From Termitomyces sp. T153 (Eukaryota; Basidiomycota; Agaricomycetes; Agaricales; Lyophyllaceae), in assembly GCA_018296165.2 (NCBI GenBank), contig JACKQL020000014.1, positions 620,001 to 684,000 on the forward strand: a stretch of DNA of 64,000 nt, written 5' to 3'. Below, one piece after another: positions 45,598-57,139 of the stretch. The number at the start of each line of letters is the position of its first letter. The first letter of the stretch is position 1. The notes under the pieces were generated by a model. It had not been told where the DNA came from. It searched no databases and saw only the letters and a list, made by a program, of their open reading frames with translations. The position numbers and the translations under genes were made by a program.

Positions 45598-46360
45598 CGA
45601 AAGTCACGGCTGCAAATTTGAACCTGTGGAGGAACAGTTTTGGAACTTCGGAAGACACTTTCGGTTGTCGGAGTAAGATGATCTAATCTACATGACAACT
45701 GCATGCGTTGGTACTTGGTGGTTGGCATCATACTCCGCAGCAAATTACTTTTTTTCTAGAACTACTCGGTTCTTTCTCCATTTTCATGACATCGTCCTGT
45801 TTTTCCGCAGACCTTCTGATAGCTGGCGGCGGGTTTGAATAGCAATCGTGACTCAGCCACATGTTCTGTGCCTTCGCGCTACTGTGATCCTCGCTGTCAA
45901 GGGGCTTGTGGGGAAGCTCCTTTCAAGTACATGTTGTTCAACCATGTGCGAGGTTGCTGCGGCTCCAGAACCTTTCACAATACGAGCATCTCTCCAAGAG
46001 ATGTTTGTTCAATGGATATTGTCCACCAAGGTCCTTTCTGAACACGCCACTCACAGTTTGCTTGTTACGGGTGCACAAGGCATGTCTCTACAGATCATCT
46101 GGTATTATCAATCCTGGGGCAGACTTCCGTGTGCTGCGGCCGCAGCGTTTTGTTCTCCAACGCGGCGTTTCGGAAATTCTTAACACCCTGTACCCTGATG
46201 AATTCTTAACGCCCTGAACCCTAATGGTTTGACCCAAACATATCCTCACTCTATATCTATTCTCTGTATACAAAAAGGACGACCGTCTTCTTCTAGTATA
46301 AACCCACTTGCTTTGACAGCATTCTGCTAATTTCCTTTCGCTTATCTCTGATCCTTGAAT
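45598..46360. other. Intergenic between PRMT3 and the small gene at 46361
   Basis: Frames 45848-46183 and 45906-46217 (+) overlap in different phases, and neither resembles a known protein. A tandem pair of 26-bp units lies at 46175-46226. The region must contain divergent promoters for PRMT3 and the small gene. Confidence 0.45.
46175..46226. repeat. Two-copy 26-bp tandem repeat
   Basis: Copies at 46175-46200 and 46201-46226 begin aattcttaac and end ccct(g/a)atg, with three differences. They lie 135 bp upstream of the small gene's start. Confidence 0.85.
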
Positions 46361-46664
46361 ATGTCGAATAAGAATGCTTCCACGACCTCTCTTTTCTCCA
46401 CAAATACTAGTTCATCAAACTGGTCCGCGGCGACCAAGACACTCGGTAAAATATCACAAATTCTGGCGACGGCTCCACCAAAATCTGTATGTGTTATCGT
46501 GCTTTTCTAGCTCTTAGTAGATTTGACACGGCATGCAGAAGGAATCTCAATCTAACACGCTGCAAGGCAGAGGAGGAGCGATGAGCTCTTCGTCTCAATT
46601 TGCGAAATCAGCCAAGAAGAATGGTTGGGCAGCTCCCACCCCAACCCGGCCGACTTTGGGTTGA
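46361..46664 (+). CDS. Small Ser/Thr-rich protein of 83 aa, function unknown
   Basis: Two exons of 126 nt each, 46361-46486 and 46539-46664, are joined by a 52-nt intron with GTATGT donor and CAG acceptor. The 42 + 41 residue product begins MSNKNASTTSLFSTNTSSSNW, has a central KTLGKISQILATAPPK segment and a basic, Pro/Thr-rich end (AKKNGWAAPTPTRPTLG). There is no signal peptide or membrane span. I do not recognise a family. Support comes from the open frame on both sides of consensus splice sites and from its placement between two well-supported genes; the composition (disordered, Ser/Thr-rich) would also allow chance. Confidence 0.55.
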
Positions 46665-47003
46665 CACATCAGGGCCTTGTATTAGCTTGTGTGTACATAT
46701 GCATTTCCTCTTCATCTCAATTAGTCTCACAGAACAAGAAATTGTTCCAGGGACCTGGGGTGCAATAATGGGCGAATGACATGGAGTAATGACGTTTAAT
46801 AGTAGGGTGCGAAAACGGTCGTTAGCTCTTAGACGCGAGCTCCAGGATATCAAAAACTCCTGAACCCATGCTGAAGGACCATTAGGATTCAGAGATCCCC
46901 GTAAATCATTACAAAAATATATCCTCCGGACGCAGAGATAGCCGTGATACCAAGTCCGAATACAGTATTCTTGCCAGACATAATAGGATCAACAGAATAC
47001 ATA

Positions 47004-48022
47004 TTACATGAAATCGTCCTCTAGTTCCTTTACAGTTTTGCGCGGTTGGGACGCTTCATCTTCATCTTCTTCGACATTGAAAAGTGAGTCGTACGATCGT
47101 GCAGCCTTTTCCGCTTCTCGCTGACGGGCGAGTTCCAAGTCGGCCTTTCTCTGTGAAGAGATTAAAGTTAAATTTGCATACATGGAAAATCGAACGACAT
47201 GCCTTTTCGGCCGCGACCTGTCTGCGTAACGCGTGTTCAGCTTTCAGACGCTCTATCCTCTCCTGCTCGTGATCAACAACCCTCTCCACTTTCGTCTTGT
47301 TTAGTCTGTTTACAATGGGATTCTCGCGTTTGGCAACATGCACTACGTGACGTTTTTAATCGATGAATAGGAAGCAAGATCGTTGGAAGGTCCGATTACC
47401 TCGTTTGACCTACAACCAACAAAGGTTATACCCCACAAAAACAGCTGAAATCTCCACACACCCGTTTATCATTATGGAAGGAGACTTGTCCGACGGCCAT
47501 GTCTCCCGTTTTCTGGGACTCCTTTCGCAAGAGAGTTCTCAAAATGATGGTCATGAGCCATACTCACCTTCAAATTATCGGCCGGAGTGAATATCACCGT
47601 TAGATTATCCTTTTTGTTCCCTTCCTCGAGACGCATGAGCTACCTGGCGTCGGATGCGTTGGGACGTGTACCTTCAATGGAGTTTGCCTTAACCAATTGT
47701 GCACAATCCGTCAGGAGGGCTTCCGGTATGGTCTCAAATGTCATGTTATCGGGCATTCGGATGTAGACGTGCGCCGATGATAGTTTGTCGACGTGAAACC
47801 AGACGTCTTGAGGCCAAGCATATTTGATCAGCTCCTCATCTATGACCACAAGAATTGTTGGAATATTCACTTGATACTGGGGATGGGACTGACTTTCTAC
47901 CTTATCCCGTCCCATGTAGATCGTCGCAGGCGGATCTACAGCTGTGAAGATCGAACGGATTCAGAGTGTTGAAAGTCTCTGAGTCTTTGTAAATTACCAG
48001 TAGATTTGAAGAATAGAACCAT
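47004..48022 (-). CDS. CCDC25-like NFACT-R domain protein
   Basis: Eight exons (48022-47998, 47941-47894, 47839-47672, 47620-47568, 47521-47462, 47409-47400, 47342-47203, 47150-47004) give 216 aa, near human CCDC25 (208). Blocks: [69 protein letters not shown] and [18 protein letters not shown] charged coiled coil ([17 protein letters not shown]) and an acidic tail [14 protein letters not shown] follow. The NFACT-R domain is shared with Rqc2/NEMF and Tma20-type ribosome factors; in man CCDC25 has also been described as a DNA sensor. Exon 6 is 10 nt, and the donor after exon 7 (47202-47201) is GC. The fungal role is unknown. Confidence 0.92.
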
Positions 48023-50349
48023 TCTTTAGAGTAGTCAGTGCGAAAAATCTATGATATAAGTGGGTAAGGCACAAAAGTCGACCGTTAAGCATAGCTTTCC
48101 GGCAAACACCGAAGACAACTAGTACGCATCGAGGATATTGAGAATCGTCTCGTTGAATCTTGATTGATGGTCACGCCATTGCCGCAAACTCAATGCTTTG
48201 AAGCGAGTGGGTCTAGAGAGCCATAAGTTAACGATGATTCGGCTGTTGCCAGTGCTACCCAGCACGACTCCCAAGAGAATTCTTCGAGGCTCCTGCCAGT
48301 GTATTCACAGTGGCGACAAGGCTTTTGTCAGAAGGTCTATCCAGGCCTGGCGGTGGGATAGGTCGAGTAGTCACATAAGACCTGACGCATGTCAGACTCG
48401 CGACAGACAGCTCATTGTACTGGTTTCTCAGGTTTTTCTCTTTAGGTGCCCTCTGAAAGACTCATCACCTTTGAACCTTTTGCTTTTATTTCGATCTCGA
48501 CTTTTCTCGCTCATCCTTAAGGAAATCCATCCAGCATCAATCAGGCCTTGGCCTGTACGTACCAAAGATTGCTCACTCAGTCACATCTGTCGTCGATGCG
48601 TTGTCGAACATGCCGTGTCCGCAACAGCTCTTACCCTCTGTGTACTAATGGAATCTGACATACTGTGCATACGAAATGTGTGTGTGCTTCGTGATTTTGT
48701 ATGACCTTGACTGGCTGACCAAAAGTTTTAGGTTTTCCCCAGAAATTTCTTCAATGCTGGCTCAAAATTATGTTTTACATTACCTATTCCTTAGATATAG
48801 TCGAGTGCTCGCTGATTCATGAGGGCTTCTGCCACCAATCAACTGAGTTAGATTGCAAGGAGGCCAGAGGTTTGACATGGAAGGATTATGATGGATATCT
48901 TCTGACTGAACAGGTATGTCGTGTCTCAGGTTCCCGATTTCCAACATGTGAATAATGAAAATTTGACATATAAGTATTGGTCTACGATTTATACTGATAC
49001 AGCTACTAGTCTAATGATCCATCGTTCTTCATACCTTCGCGCTCCGCCCCCGTGCTATCACAGGGTCCTGAATACTTTTCATTTTCAAGGGTTTCGACCT
49101 AGTCTCAAGTTTACCAAGTACAAGCAGGCATTTGCCGAGTATAAATTTGGAAGGGCCTTTAATATACATCTAATCCAAGAGTAATTTACGGAGGGAAATA
49201 TTAGGTGTTACAGACCTGGTGTGCATGGTTTGGAAAGGCACGATATGAGAAATATTGTACAGCAGAGACGACGGGTAGAATATGGGGTTATTGACAAAAG
49301 AGCTGAAGAAATTGACAGCAAAGGCTTCCCATCGAAGAGCCAACTGAATGGGTAAAATCTAAGAACGAAGAAGAGGTGCCGAGAGCGGTAATGACAGAGA
49401 CGGAGTTCATTCGAACAAGAATACCAGATGATGAAGGTGGACGATCTAAAATTGAATGTTGGCTCTCGATTCAGTGGAATTCCGAAAGATAGAATCCCAT
49501 TCTATACTGAGACGTCTCTCAAGCAAGTAAAACGGCAAATAGCCGCTTCTATAGATACTGCCTGTGACGATATTCCTGGTTTATCACAATTACAAGCGTA
49601 AAATTCCAACGTACTGCAGTCCTCGTTTGAACGAAGATAGGTCTTGGTAATGCGGAAGCAGAAGTGATTGCCTGATCACCTCAGATATTAGTGGGTGTTC
49701 CTGTTTTTCAATTCTAGAGGACTCACCGCGGACTGAGGCAATTATTGATACACGAATCAGTTCGAGCTGCATTTCGTACGGCCTGCTGGAAAGGTTTTGA
49801 GAATAAGAATGACGCAAAGCAGAAAGTAGACGTAGGTAACATGTTAATCTAGAGCAAGGTCAACTTGAAGACCTTGATATATTGTCCAGAACCCACTGAA
49901 AATAAGGATATGAGAGTGAACCAGGATGTGATTTTTGACACGACGTTCAGTAACGAGAATGGTGTTTTTGACGCGACGCTCAGTAACGAGAATGGTGTTC
50001 TTTACGCGACGTTACTAAAGGTCGCATACATAGAAAACAGAGCTTCGGGAATCGAGTCATCATGTAAGGTAGTCTTTTTACCCTGGAATTCCTTGAGTAT
50101 GTCCGATTAGGTACAATGGGCGCACAAGTGGGTGGCCTAATTGAGCGAGGAAGACCAGAGAAGACCTCAGGAGCACAAAATTCATCAAGACAAGTTTACA
50201 TATATATATGGATGTCGCCATGCTTTGCAATGATGTGATTCTCAGTAAAGATACCAACCTGGCATTGTTAGGTAGCCTCTGAAAAAAATAAAAGCTCGCA
50301 CTTGATAGTAATACACAAGATATCTCGTAGAAGATACCCCCGCATGTCC
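48023..50349. other. 2.3-kb interval without a recognised gene
   Basis: The largest frame, 48198-48704 (+, 168 codons), is rich in Arg/Cys/Leu with no family likeness and no good splice context. A minus-strand alternative (KRFKGDESFRGHLKRK-like, about 48540-48430) is equally weak. A frame at 49865-50110 (+) contains an 11-codon tandem repeat. Part of the left edge must hold the CCDC25 promoter. Confidence 0.45.
49931..50020 (+). repeat. 33-bp tandem repeat, about 2.5 copies
   Basis: cagtaacgagaatggtgt recurs at 49948 and 49981 (period 33 bp), each preceded by a gac(a/g)cgacg block; a third partial unit follows. In one forward frame this gives an 11-residue repeat around FSNENGVFDAT, but the enclosing frame is not supported as a gene. 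Confidence 0.8.
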
Positions 50350-53300
50350 TCACTGCAATGCATCAGCAACCAATTCCAAAATCTCTTTGATGTTCTTCCC
50401 TCTACTCCTATCATCTTTCGCTACGGATTGCCACACCGGTGCATGATGTGGTTCAGCCGCAACACACTTATCTCGCACAATTTCCCGGTGTTCCTGTTCG
50501 GGAAAAGCCGTTATCAACGATATGAAGGGGCTAAGGAATGTGACTGGTCTTTACCTCTGTCCCATGTTGTCGCTCGAACTTCAACCACCAAGCCCAAGAA
50601 TCTCCAAGGTCAGGCTCAGTTGTAACTGCCCGTTCAAACCACTGCCTCGCCTTCTCAAGCTTCCTCTCCTGCCAGAACAGCCGGGCAACAGCGCAAAGAA
50701 TTACTGGGTCATACTTCGACTTCTTCAGCGCGTCGACACTCCGGGCTTTTCTCATGGGTCGCGCCTCTGTCCAGATCGCCATGGACCATAAAAGGCCAGA
50801 CGCAGGACAATCTTGTAGACCACGCGCAAGCATCGCCTTTGCTTGGATCGCGCCTGCAGAACGCTCTTCTACATTCACAGCTTCGGCCCAGAGGATATCT
50901 GATGCAGGGTTAACCATACGGGCCTTTTCAAGTAACGCGCGCGCTTTGATGCTCTTGCCATCGGCCTCTTCCAACCTGCTTGCAAGGATCCACAATGTTG
51001 TTTCCTTGGGACATGCTTTATACCCTGCGGAGAAAGATGCCCGAGCGGCAGGATAATTCTTCAGCAATTGATGAATCTGCCCTTGTATCATATATAGCTT
51101 GGCAAATTTGGGGAACTTGAGCAAAGCGGTCGAGACTGTCTCAAGAGCCGTCGATGTTTGTCCTTGCTGTCGTTCGAAAACGGCAGACTTCATCCAAATC
51201 TAGTAACACATCAGTAGGGCACTAAGAAGGATATGACATATCCGCTCACACGTTCGGTATCTGCCACTGTCCGCGCACGAATTAAAAGTTCTCGCGCAAC
51301 GCCCAATTCACCATTTTCAGCCTCAAGTTTGACGGCTGCCAACCAAATCTGTTCGCTCTCGGGATTTGCGACGAATGCACGTTCAAGAACCTCGCGTGCA
51401 GCGGGTACATCACCAGCCAACCATTTCTCTTTTGCGGCCATGAGCCACAAAGTCTCTGACTGAGGACAATGGACAACAGCTCGGCTGAGTATAGCATCGA
51501 GACTTTCCCTGGAGAGAAATGTATCGTAAGGCATTCACATCTCGAAACGAGAAAAAAATATACTTTGTCCCATGTGTTTTCTCGAGATCCGCCGCTCTCC
51601 GCCACATATCCTTCTTGTCAGGGAACACCTTCAATGCATACGCCAGCACGGCCCTGGCCGTGCCTACCTTCCCTCTTGCCTCTGCACTCTCCACATCTCC
51701 AATCCACGTATCCAGCCGGTCTTCCTCCTCGATATCCATCGCCACCGTAGCCTTGACAATAGCCTCGCACGTCCGTGGTGAACCGTCCTCTTCACACTTC
51801 TCCGCCTCCTTCAGCCATTGTTCCCGCGTGAGCAGCACCTGATGGCGCCGTAACTCACGTACACCAGCTTCGATTGTCTTGTCAACGATTTCAAGCGCTT
51901 TGTTTCGCTCTCCTTCCATTTTGGGTTGCTCACCATCTGGGACTACATCGACTTGCTGCTCAATCAATCGACCGGCGGCGATCCAAATTTCGTGGCTGGT
52001 GGGAACGGCCTTCCTGGCTTTGTTAAGGACTGCCTTGGCCTTTTCAGGTGTTTCGAGTCGAGCGAGAGCGAGCCAGAGTTCAACAGACAAAGGAATGACT
52101 TCAACGGCGCGTGAAAGGAGGATACGTGCATCGACAATGGAAGATTCCAAATTTACGGTCTCTTTCCACAGGCGGACGGAATTGGGAATGTGTTCAAGGG
52201 CTACCGAATAGATGGAATAAGCAAGAAAGAGTTAGATATATTTTGAAACTTACCTTTCCTGAGCACACGCTTTTTTGCTTTTACATCAAGTTCCAAATCA
52301 GCCGCAGCTAACCAAATTTTCACACTTTGTCCGGCATGCTGGACGGCGTTCGCGAGGATGACCTTGGCGTCTTCATTTTGCTTTAATATTCCATCAGCAT
52401 GAGTACATTTCTTCGGGAAGATGGTACGCACATGAAGACGCGCAGCCTCGAGCCATATATCCTCACTCTTAGGACATTGCTCGCATCCCTGCTTTATCAA
52501 CTTCCTAGCAGCCACCATCCTTCCAGCGTGTTCCTCCAAACAAGCTGCTGCAATCCATCCAGGTGCATGCTTGGGATTCGACTTGACCAAGGAATCGAAG
52601 AGCATTCTTGCACGCTTGATATCACCTATTTCGGCCTCGGACTTGATGATGACACTGTCAAGAGAAGTGAGGTAGCCTTTTGGATCGACAGAAGTGGATG
52701 TTCCAGAAGCTGCAAATGTAGAATTTGAAATCTACAGAAAATGTTTAGATAAGGTAGGTTAAGGATATATACACCACGTACTTGGTCAAGTTTGAGTGAG
52801 AGGATCTTGTCTCGAGCCTGACCCATTTCCACGAAGTTTGTAAGTGTCCCTGAGTCCGCTGGTGTTTCAAACCCTCCGTGCTAAAATGCTACATCGTCAA
52901 TTGCACTTGGATAGGGATTTACGAGGGGACATATTCACCTCTTGTTGTCTGGGATCAAGAGAATTCTCGTATTCACTCTTGCCACGATCACCAACGATGA
53001 TACTGTCGGGTACAGCAAAAGCTCGGTCATCTCTACGCCTTTTCTTCCTCGTCAGGTTACCAACCTCCGGAAGATTCTCCCACTCGGTGTCAGTGACTGC
53101 TGACAAACCGCGTTTGAGGTCTGCAAATTGCTGCTGAATCTTTGGCCGTTCAGCACGATGCTTCGCGAGCTCAGCTTGTTCTTGAGCCTCTCTGGTAAGA
53201 GAAAATAAAATTGCAAAACGAGTGAGCGAAACAAAAGAAGAAAGTACCAATGACTAACCAGAACACACCTTCGTGCTTTCCGTCGCGCGTCCATCGCCTG

Positions 53301-53697
53301 ATCAACAGCTTCGTAAATCTTGTCTGCTTCCTCATCATCTTGCTCGTACGTAGTCCCAGCAAAGAGACCGTACTCATTGTCCGGGTCCTGAAACTGTTCT
53401 GGGTCGATTTCTGAGTCTTCTCCGCGTCTGGCTTGAGCCTCACTGCAACATATAGCGTGAATTGCGCTTGAAGAGCCGAGACTGGTCAAGTCACTTACGC
53501 AATGACTTCTGCAGAAGGACCCTCTCGTGCAGGACCTATATCAGATCGCGTTGTAAAGCCAGAAGCACTAGAATAGACTCAACGGTGATTGAGAAGACAT
53601 CTCAAGAGAAGACGTACCCTCGACCAAGACCAGCCACATAGGAGGCTGGTGCGGGCATAGACAAAAAAGCCAGCTTATTGGGCTTGTTGCTCGCCAT
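50350..53697 (-). CDS. PRP6: Pre-mRNA splicing factor PRP6 (U5/tri-snRNP), HAT/TPR repeats
   Basis: Eleven exons (53697-53618, 53567-53499, 53442-53269, 53191-52939, 52880-52782, 52731-52432, 52380-52254, 52200-51564, 51508-51250, 51199-50555, 50493-50350) give 928 aa, against about 940 in human PRPF6. The N-terminal PRP1 domain shows [23 protein letters not shown] split over the first junction, then [22 protein letters not shown] and a basic RKKRRRDD. From residue ~225 on come repeated HAT/TPR helices such as [32 protein letters not shown] and [13 protein letters not shown]6 bridges U5 and U4/U6 in the tri-snRNP. One intron (52431-52381, 51 nt) is in frame and could be retained; I removed it because the flanking repeat then aligns. 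Confidence 0.94.
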
Positions 53698-53971
53698 TGT
53701 AAGGGAAGACGGCGATGATCAGAAGAGGTTGTGAGAATCTGTGAAGTCTAAAGAATTGTCAAGTCAAATGGCTGTTTTGTACAGGGCGTGGGAATTCTGA
53801 GACTACATAAGCAAGAGACATTTGGAAACGACCATGATAAGTATCTCCAGCGCTTACTTCTCTCTTTTCCGCTCTCACGCCGTTTTTGAGCTCTGGCAAG
53901 TCGCTCACGGCTTTTACTTCGTTCAAGTACTCAATAAACACACAGAGATTATTAAACTCAAAACTACTAAA
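53698..53971. promoter_or_regulatory. 274-bp divergent promoter between PRP6 and the RBM25-like gene
   Basis: The two start codons face outward from this gap. It includes a run actcaaaactactaaa immediately before the ATG at 53972. No TATA box is obvious, as expected for paired housekeeping genes. Confidence 0.5.
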
Positions 53972-56248
53972 ATGCAACCTATGCCTCATCGGCCAGGACT
54001 CGGTCTGCGTCCACCTTTGCCGTCGTACGGGCAGGGGCCCTCAATGCAGGCTCTCGCACAGCAGCAACAGATGCATTTTGTACCGCCTCAAGCACAAAAA
54101 CAAACTACAGTCTTTGTGGGCTCAATTTCTGGTGGTATAACTGACGCATTTCTCAATCAACTTTTGTCGGTATGACAATTTGGTCTCTCTGAATGAGTCA
54201 CGGGATTAATACTGCATTGCCTTAGGCCTGCGGCCCCATCAAATCATTTAAGCGCTTAATTACACCAGCGAATAAGCCTCAAGGTTTCGGTTTTGCGGAA
54301 TATGAAGAACCCGATGGAGCACTTCGTGCATTGACGTTGGTAAACGGGATTGAGCTGCCTGCTCTAGAAGATGGATGCGCGAATAAAAAGTTGCTGGTGC
54401 GTTTGAGCAGCCCTGTTAACTCATTTCAAGCCTACGTCGAAAAATTTCTTGCCTTAGATTAAAGCGGACGAAAAAACGCGCGCGTTCCTTGATGCGTACC
54501 AATCACAGCGGATGGTCACAAGTGTATGCATTCCTCACGAGATTGAAACATCTGTCAAGCTTAGCTGATTATCATCCTTATACATAGGCTGATGATGCAA
54601 AAACCGCAGAGGCAAGAGCAAAACTTGACGAACTCGTAGCGGACATCAATCGGGTATCTCAAGACGCAGCAAACAGCGGTCTCCTTGACAAGGAAAAATA
54701 TGTCATTCCGCCGCACCTTCACGATTTGCAAGAAGCAGACCTCCCTGAGACACAGCGCGGTCTGGTCATTTCCGAAATTGCACAGTTTCGTGAACGAGCG
54801 GCGAAGCGAGAGCGAGAAAAGATGCGTGATGTGAGAGAAAATATCCCCCATATCGTACCCAGTGGGCCGAAGGTGCGAGAATGGGGCAAACCGCAGGCTC
54901 AGCAATCGCAATCGCCACAAGCGACTCCCTCGTCACAGTCGCGGAAGGAGCAAGGGTTTGGGAAGGGTGCTCAAGGGTACAACAAGCCTGTTGGCTTCGT
55001 GAAGTCGGAGGAAGGTGGCGCGGGTGCTTATGAGAGTGGTGGGCGACCAGCGCCTGCGAAAGCAGTGAAGACAGATGAAGAACTCGAGGAGGAGCGGAAA
55101 GAACAGCGGCGTCGCGACGAGGAGGTGTCATTCCGGGATGTGAGTGGTCACAATGATTACCTGTCTTGGTAAAGATTGATTTGATGTTTAGCGCGAACGT
55201 CGTTACGAACCCCGAGAACGGCAACGAATTGCAGCCCTTGAACGCGCTATTGCTCGTGAACGGGCTACCCAAGAAGCAGAGGAGCGGCAGCGAGTCGAAA
55301 TGCAGGAGCGGCTGCACATCTGGGACGATGATGAGAGTGATGAAATGTTTTACGTCGATCGGTATATCCACAGATTTTTGATATCAGTGATTGACTAACT
55401 GTTGACATCAGGTCTCGATGGCGGCATGTCAGAGCAAGACGGCTCGAGCAAGAGGAGGCTGCAGATGCCAAATCACGGCGCTATGAGGAGCAGGAAGCCG
55501 AGAATCTTCGGCGCGAGTCAGAAGACTTTTTGGCGCGGCAAATGGTTGAGATGCAGTCGTTGGCTGATGAACAGCGCAAGGCTGGGCTGTTATTAGATGA
55601 TGGTGCTCCAGTGAAACTCAATGTTTCGCTCTCTGCGGCCCCATTGAGGGAGCCTGCACCGAAGGAGAAGGCAGCTGTGTTTGGGCCTGAGGATGAGGAG
55701 GAAGATGCAATCAAGAAGCGGAAGGCTCCGCTCGTTAAGCTGGACTTCAGCGTGTCGGAGAGTAGCGAGCAGACGAAGGAGAGGCTGGAGAGGATACGAG
55801 AGTCGGTACCGACGGACAGGGAGACGCTCTTCAAGTCAAAAGTGAGATGGGACGGCTTATCCGATGTAAGGACTCTGTATCTTGCTTTTTGGTCGTCGGC
55901 TGACTCTTGTTGTACCAGTCCATCATCGACCGCAAGTTCGAGCCTCTGGTTAAGCGTTTGATGACCAAGTACCTCGGCGATATGGAGGAAGCGGAGGATT
56001 TGATCATGTTCGTGCTTGAGCACCTCAAAGATCACAAAGGGCCACAAAAGTTAATCGAAGGTCTGGAGTCGGTGCGTCATCGTCTTCTACTTTTTGATGC
56101 TCTGAATTTTGACAGTTCATTTCCTTTCCTTTCCCAGGTTCTTGATGAGGAGGCAGTCGAATTGACAGTCAGCGTCTGGCGGCAAGTAATTTTTGAAAGT
56201 ATGGCTTACAATGACGGCCTTCTCACCGACCGGATGCTGGTGGATTGA
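53972..56248 (+). CDS. RBM25-like splicing regulator with RRM and PWI domains
   Basis: Eight exons (53972-54169, 54226-54396, 54458-54523, 54588-55139, 55192-55361, 55412-55865, 55919-56071, 56138-56248) give 624 aa. A Pro/Gln-rich start leads to an RRM at about residues 47-125 with RNP2-like TVFVGSIS and RNP1-like QGFGFAEY. The middle is a charged Arg/Glu helix region (RERRYEPRERQRIAALERAIARER type). The C terminus is a PWI domain (IDRKFEPLVKRLMTKYLGDMEE, MFVLEHLKDHKGP, MAYNDGLLTDRML). RBM25/Snu71-type proteins associate with U1 snRNP and influence 5' splice-site choice. The human protein is longer (843 aa) because of a larger RE-rich middle. The gene shares a promoter region with PRP6. Confidence 0.92.
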
Positions 56249-57139
56249 TGTGGATATAGAATGGGATAGGCTGTTTTCGCTACTCTTTATGAGGGCAGGT
56301 ACGTTGTGTAGTATTGGGACTCCTTGACTGCTGAGGTGGTGGTTTCCCACGCGAGTATAGTACTACTTCTATGCGGATTTATTGGTGGGCTGTGGGCAGA
56401 TGAGGTGGGCAGGACTGTCAAGCAACCAGGGACATGTTTACCGTGACGTGAGTTTACCATTATTCACTCAGAAATATAAATGATTCGTATTCTCTGGCAA
56501 CGCGTGGGGCCCGCTATGTTTGATCTACGATTTACGAAACGGGAGATTACGAAAGTTCATAGGATACTGTCGTTGAGTTCCTATGCTTTTTGCTGATCGC
56601 ACTTGGAATATATTGATGCACAAACGCGGCGCGGTCTTTTGGCCACGCAGCCTTCATCTCCGTCTAGGTGATTGTGTATAGAGCGATCTCATCATGTGAA
56701 CATGTGCCGGGCCCACTGATGAACAGATATCTTCTGCACATGACCTATATGACCATCCGAACCTGTCTATTTTTGTAGGATTTTTCTAGCTTTGATAGGG
56801 GATTCAGCCTCAGGTTCAGGCTAAGGAATTGAAATGTGTCGTGCTCAGGTGTATCTGCAGGGAGGTTAGGGGGAGTTCAGGGGATGTCTGATGTTGGATG
56901 GTCCTTGATATACCAAATAACGTTACCTAGTTACAGAATGGGATATGACCACATGCTCACTTACCATCACCTCCGCAGCCAAAAATAGGATGTAGGTATA
57001 CCTTTGTGAAAATGATTTCAACGACTTCCTATTTTAACGACTTCCTTTTGATCCTGTCTGATCGATGTTAACGTTGGCGGCGGAACGATACCATCATAAA
57101 AACCTGAAATTAGGCTTGCACAGAAGCGCGTCTTACACA
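56249..57139. other. Intergenic, no gene seen
   Basis: Frames are under 65 codons and carry no family signal. The region must include the 3' end of the RBM25-like transcript and the trehalase promoter; a repeated phrase (aacgacttcctattttaacgacttcctttt, about 57020-57049) is the only pattern noted. Confidence 0.5.

Noticed and set aside
45848..46217. Overlapping forward frames of 103-111 codons between PRMT3 and the small gene
   Set aside because: Three phases are open at once, none resembles a protein family, and no splice partner was found.
48198..48704. 168-codon forward frame
   Set aside because: Arg/Cys-rich with no family match; an equally long set of minus frames competes, so no coding call is justified.
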